Shown here one piece after another: positions 53,285 to 54,535 of a stretch of 54,535 nt of DNA. The stretch is from Gemmobacter nectariphilus (GTDB lineage: Bacteria; Pseudomonadota; Alphaproteobacteria; Rhodobacterales; Rhodobacteraceae). Within the stretch, counting starts at the first letter, position 1. Each line of letters opens with the position of its first letter. Location of the stretch: NCBI GenBank assembly GCA_020721445.1, contig DYMU01000014.1:17610-72144 (forward strand). The letters are read 5' to 3'. The notes under the pieces are model-generated. The model ran no database searches. It worked only from the letters and a program-made list of their open reading frames with translations, and had not been told where the DNA came from. Position numbers and translations under genes: made by a program.

Positions 53285-53400
53285 TCTTGCCCCCCAAAGC
53301 GTTGCGACCCAACCAAACCCGTTTTGGAATCGACCCACAAGGCGTATTCCACGCAATGCCATGCTTGCCCGCCACTCGCATACCGATGTATACCAAACCC

Positions 53401-54480
53401 ATGCGCCAGACCCTGACAGACCTGTATGAGGCCCGCGTCGCAGACGGCAGCCTGCGTCCCGATCCGGGCCAGAATGCGGTTCTGCCGGCGCTGGAAGACT
53501 TGCGCCGTTGGCTGGAAGACCACGCCACCCGCCGCACCGGCCTGTTTGCCGGAATGTTCGCCAAACCGCTGATGCCGCCCAAGGGGCTGTATCTGTGGGG
53601 CGGCGTCGGGCGCGGCAAATCCATGCTGATGGATCTGTTTGCCGAGGCCACGGCAATCCCGCAAAAGCGCCGCGTGCATTTTCACGCCTTCATGCAAGAC
53701 ATCCACCGTGGCCTGCACGCCGCCCGCAAGACCGGTGTTGATGATCCCATAACCCCGGTGGCCGAGACGGTGATCAAGGACACCCGCCTGCTGGCATTTG
53801 ACGAAATGCAGATCACCGACATCACCGATGCCATGATCGTCGGGCGCCTGTTTGAAAAGCTGTTCGCCGCCGGGGTGGTGATCGTCACCACCTCGAACCG
53901 CCCCCCCGAAGACCTGTACAAGACCGGTCTGAACCGGGCGCTGTTCCTGCCCTTCATCGCCATGCTGCGCGACAAGATGCAGGTGCGCGAGTTGGAAAGC
54001 CCGACCGATTTCCGCCAACACCGGCTTGCCGGGGCGCAGGTCTATTTCCACCCCGCCGGCAAGGCGCATGGCGAAATCACCGCGATCTGGAAAGATCTGA
54101 CCGGCGGGGCGCCCTCGGCGCCGCTGCAACTGCCGGTCAACGGGCGCACGGTCGATATTCCCAGCTATGCCAATGGCATCGGTCGCGCCACGTTCTGGGA
54201 TTTTTGCGCCCGCCCCTTGGGCCCCGCCGATTTTCTGGCCATCGCCGCCGCCCTGCGCGTGCTGATCCTGGAAGACATCCCGCAGCTTTCCGCCAGCAAC
54301 TACAACGAGGCCAAGCGCTTTGTCACCCTGATCGACGCGCTTTACGAGGCGCGCGTCAAGCTGATCTGCACCGCCGCCGATGAACCCGAACGATTGTATA
54401 TCGAAGGCACAGGATCGTTCGAATTCGAACGCACCGCCAGCCGCCTGCGTGAAATGCAGGGTGAAGGCTGGGGCATTTGA
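53401..54480 (+). CDS. zapE: Cell division protein ZapE (AFG1-like ATPase)
   Basis: ZapE is an AFG1-type ATPase that associates with the division ring in gammaproteobacteria; mitochondrial relatives help protein turnover. The 359-residue protein has Walker A GGVGRGKSMLMDLF with Lys73, Walker B-like LLAFDEMQITDITDAMI, VTTSNRPPEDLYKTGLNR (sensor region) and the C-terminal YNEAKRFVTLIDALYE. I prefer the ATG at 53401 (MRQTLTDLYEARV), which fits relatives; in-frame ATGs at 53386 and 53356 are possible. No ribosome site is visible before any of them. An IS end follows its stop after 2 bp. Confidence 0.9.
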   Translation: MRQTLTDLYEARVADGSLRPDPGQNAVLPALEDLRRWLEDHATRRTGLFAGMFAKPLMPPKGLYLWGGVGRGKSMLMDLFAEATAIPQKRRVHFHAFMQDIHRGLHAARKTGVDDPITPVAETVIKDTRLLAFDEMQITDITDAMIVGRLFEKLFAAGVVIVTTSNRPPEDLYKTGLNRALFLPFIAMLRDKMQVRELESPTDFRQHRLAGAQVYFHPAGKAHGEITAIWKDLTGGAPSAPLQLPVNGRTVDIPSYANGIGRATFWDFCARPLGPADFLAIAAALRVLILEDIPQLSASNYNEAKRFVTLIDALYEARVKLICTAADEPERLYIEGTGSFEFERTASRLREMQGEGWGI

Positions 54481-54482
54481 CG

Positions 54483-54535
54483 GGCTCTGTTGCACAAATC
54501 GGCTGACGGCCGGACTTCCCCTTCTCCCGGACAGA
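54483..54535. mobile_element. Terminal end of an IS5-family (IS903 group) insertion sequence, truncated by the window
   Basis: GGCTCTGTTGCACAAATC (54483-54500) matches 14 of 18 bases of the IS903 terminal repeat as I recall it (GGCTTTGTTGAATAAATC). The following GGCTGACGGC...CTTCTCCCGG continues like related IS ends in Rhodobacterales. The transposase would lie beyond the window. The insertion is 2 bp after the zapE stop, so zapE is intact but has lost its native downstream sequence. Confidence 0.65.

Noticed and set aside
1-54535. Prophage, biosynthetic cluster or defence island
   Set aside because: No phage structural, integrase, NRPS/PKS, restriction or toxin-antitoxin genes were recognised; gene content is chromosomal housekeeping.

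Overview
The window reads as chromosomal DNA of a GC-rich alphaproteobacterium of the family Rhodobacteraceae (order Rhodobacterales). The evidence is protein-level resemblance of nearly every gene to that group, a proline tRNA with an encoded CCA end, a candidate Irr iron-control box beside mbfA, an alphaproteobacterial-style serC leader, and GC-rich hairpins followed by a GGATATTT...GAAAGAGAAAG tail in intergenic gaps. Most of the window is housekeeping or conserved accessory sequence. I see no prophage, CRISPR array or biosynthetic cluster. Both ends cut something: a lactate dehydrogenase gene at the left, and an IS903-like insertion sequence end at the right.

Region by region. 1-5.6 kb: truncated lldD, argC, nadD, a PBP4-type D,D-carboxypeptidase, a DUF2892 membrane protein with a candidate sulfide-regulator operator, a DMT permease and tRNA-Pro(CGG). 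5.7-10.4 kb: a tight minus-strand run (AEC permease, S-formylglutathione hydrolase, UPF0178 protein, DMT permease, HAD hydrolase, ornithine cyclodeaminase-like protein). 10.6-14.3 kb: two unknown conserved proteins, a lipoprotein and ilvD. 14.4-18.3 kb: a DUF1624 membrane protein, accD-folC and a NYN/OST-HTH protein. 18.3-20.3 kb: a TetR regulator, a 52-residue secreted protein missed by a 60-residue cut-off, two palindromic operators and the iron exporter gene mbfA. 20.3-23.4 kb: trhO, pncA and pncB. 23.4-26.9 kb: an overlapping arfB, class III aminotransferase and small-molecule kinase run, an unusual arfB leader, then a queuosine-precursor transporter behind a preQ1-I riboswitch.

27-34 kb: a phytase-like protein, mepA, an MFS permease, a thioesterase, yggT, recQ and yaaA. 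34.2-44.4 kb: a large hybrid histidine kinase, divergent from a 1,812-residue alpha-2-macroglobulin with a PAN domain and its partner pbpC. 44.5-47.7 kb: a thiolase, an MFS permease and a phosphoesterase. 47.8-51.7 kb: the whole phosphorylated serine pathway (serA, serC, and divergent serB). 51.7-54.5 kb: a GH13 alpha-glucosidase, zapE and the IS end.

Functional groupings: serine synthesis (serA/serC/serB), NAD synthesis and salvage (nadD, pncA, pncB), envelope maintenance (PBP4, MepA, A2M with PBP1C), RNA modification supply (preQ1 transporter, TrhO), and a probable phosphorylate-then-eliminate amino-alcohol pathway (24-25 kb). The most interesting material is regulatory: the preQ1-I switch, the arfB leader with a 17-base match to the 16S rRNA 3' end, paired TetR-type palindromes, the ICE-like box and the ATTC-N8-GAAT site.
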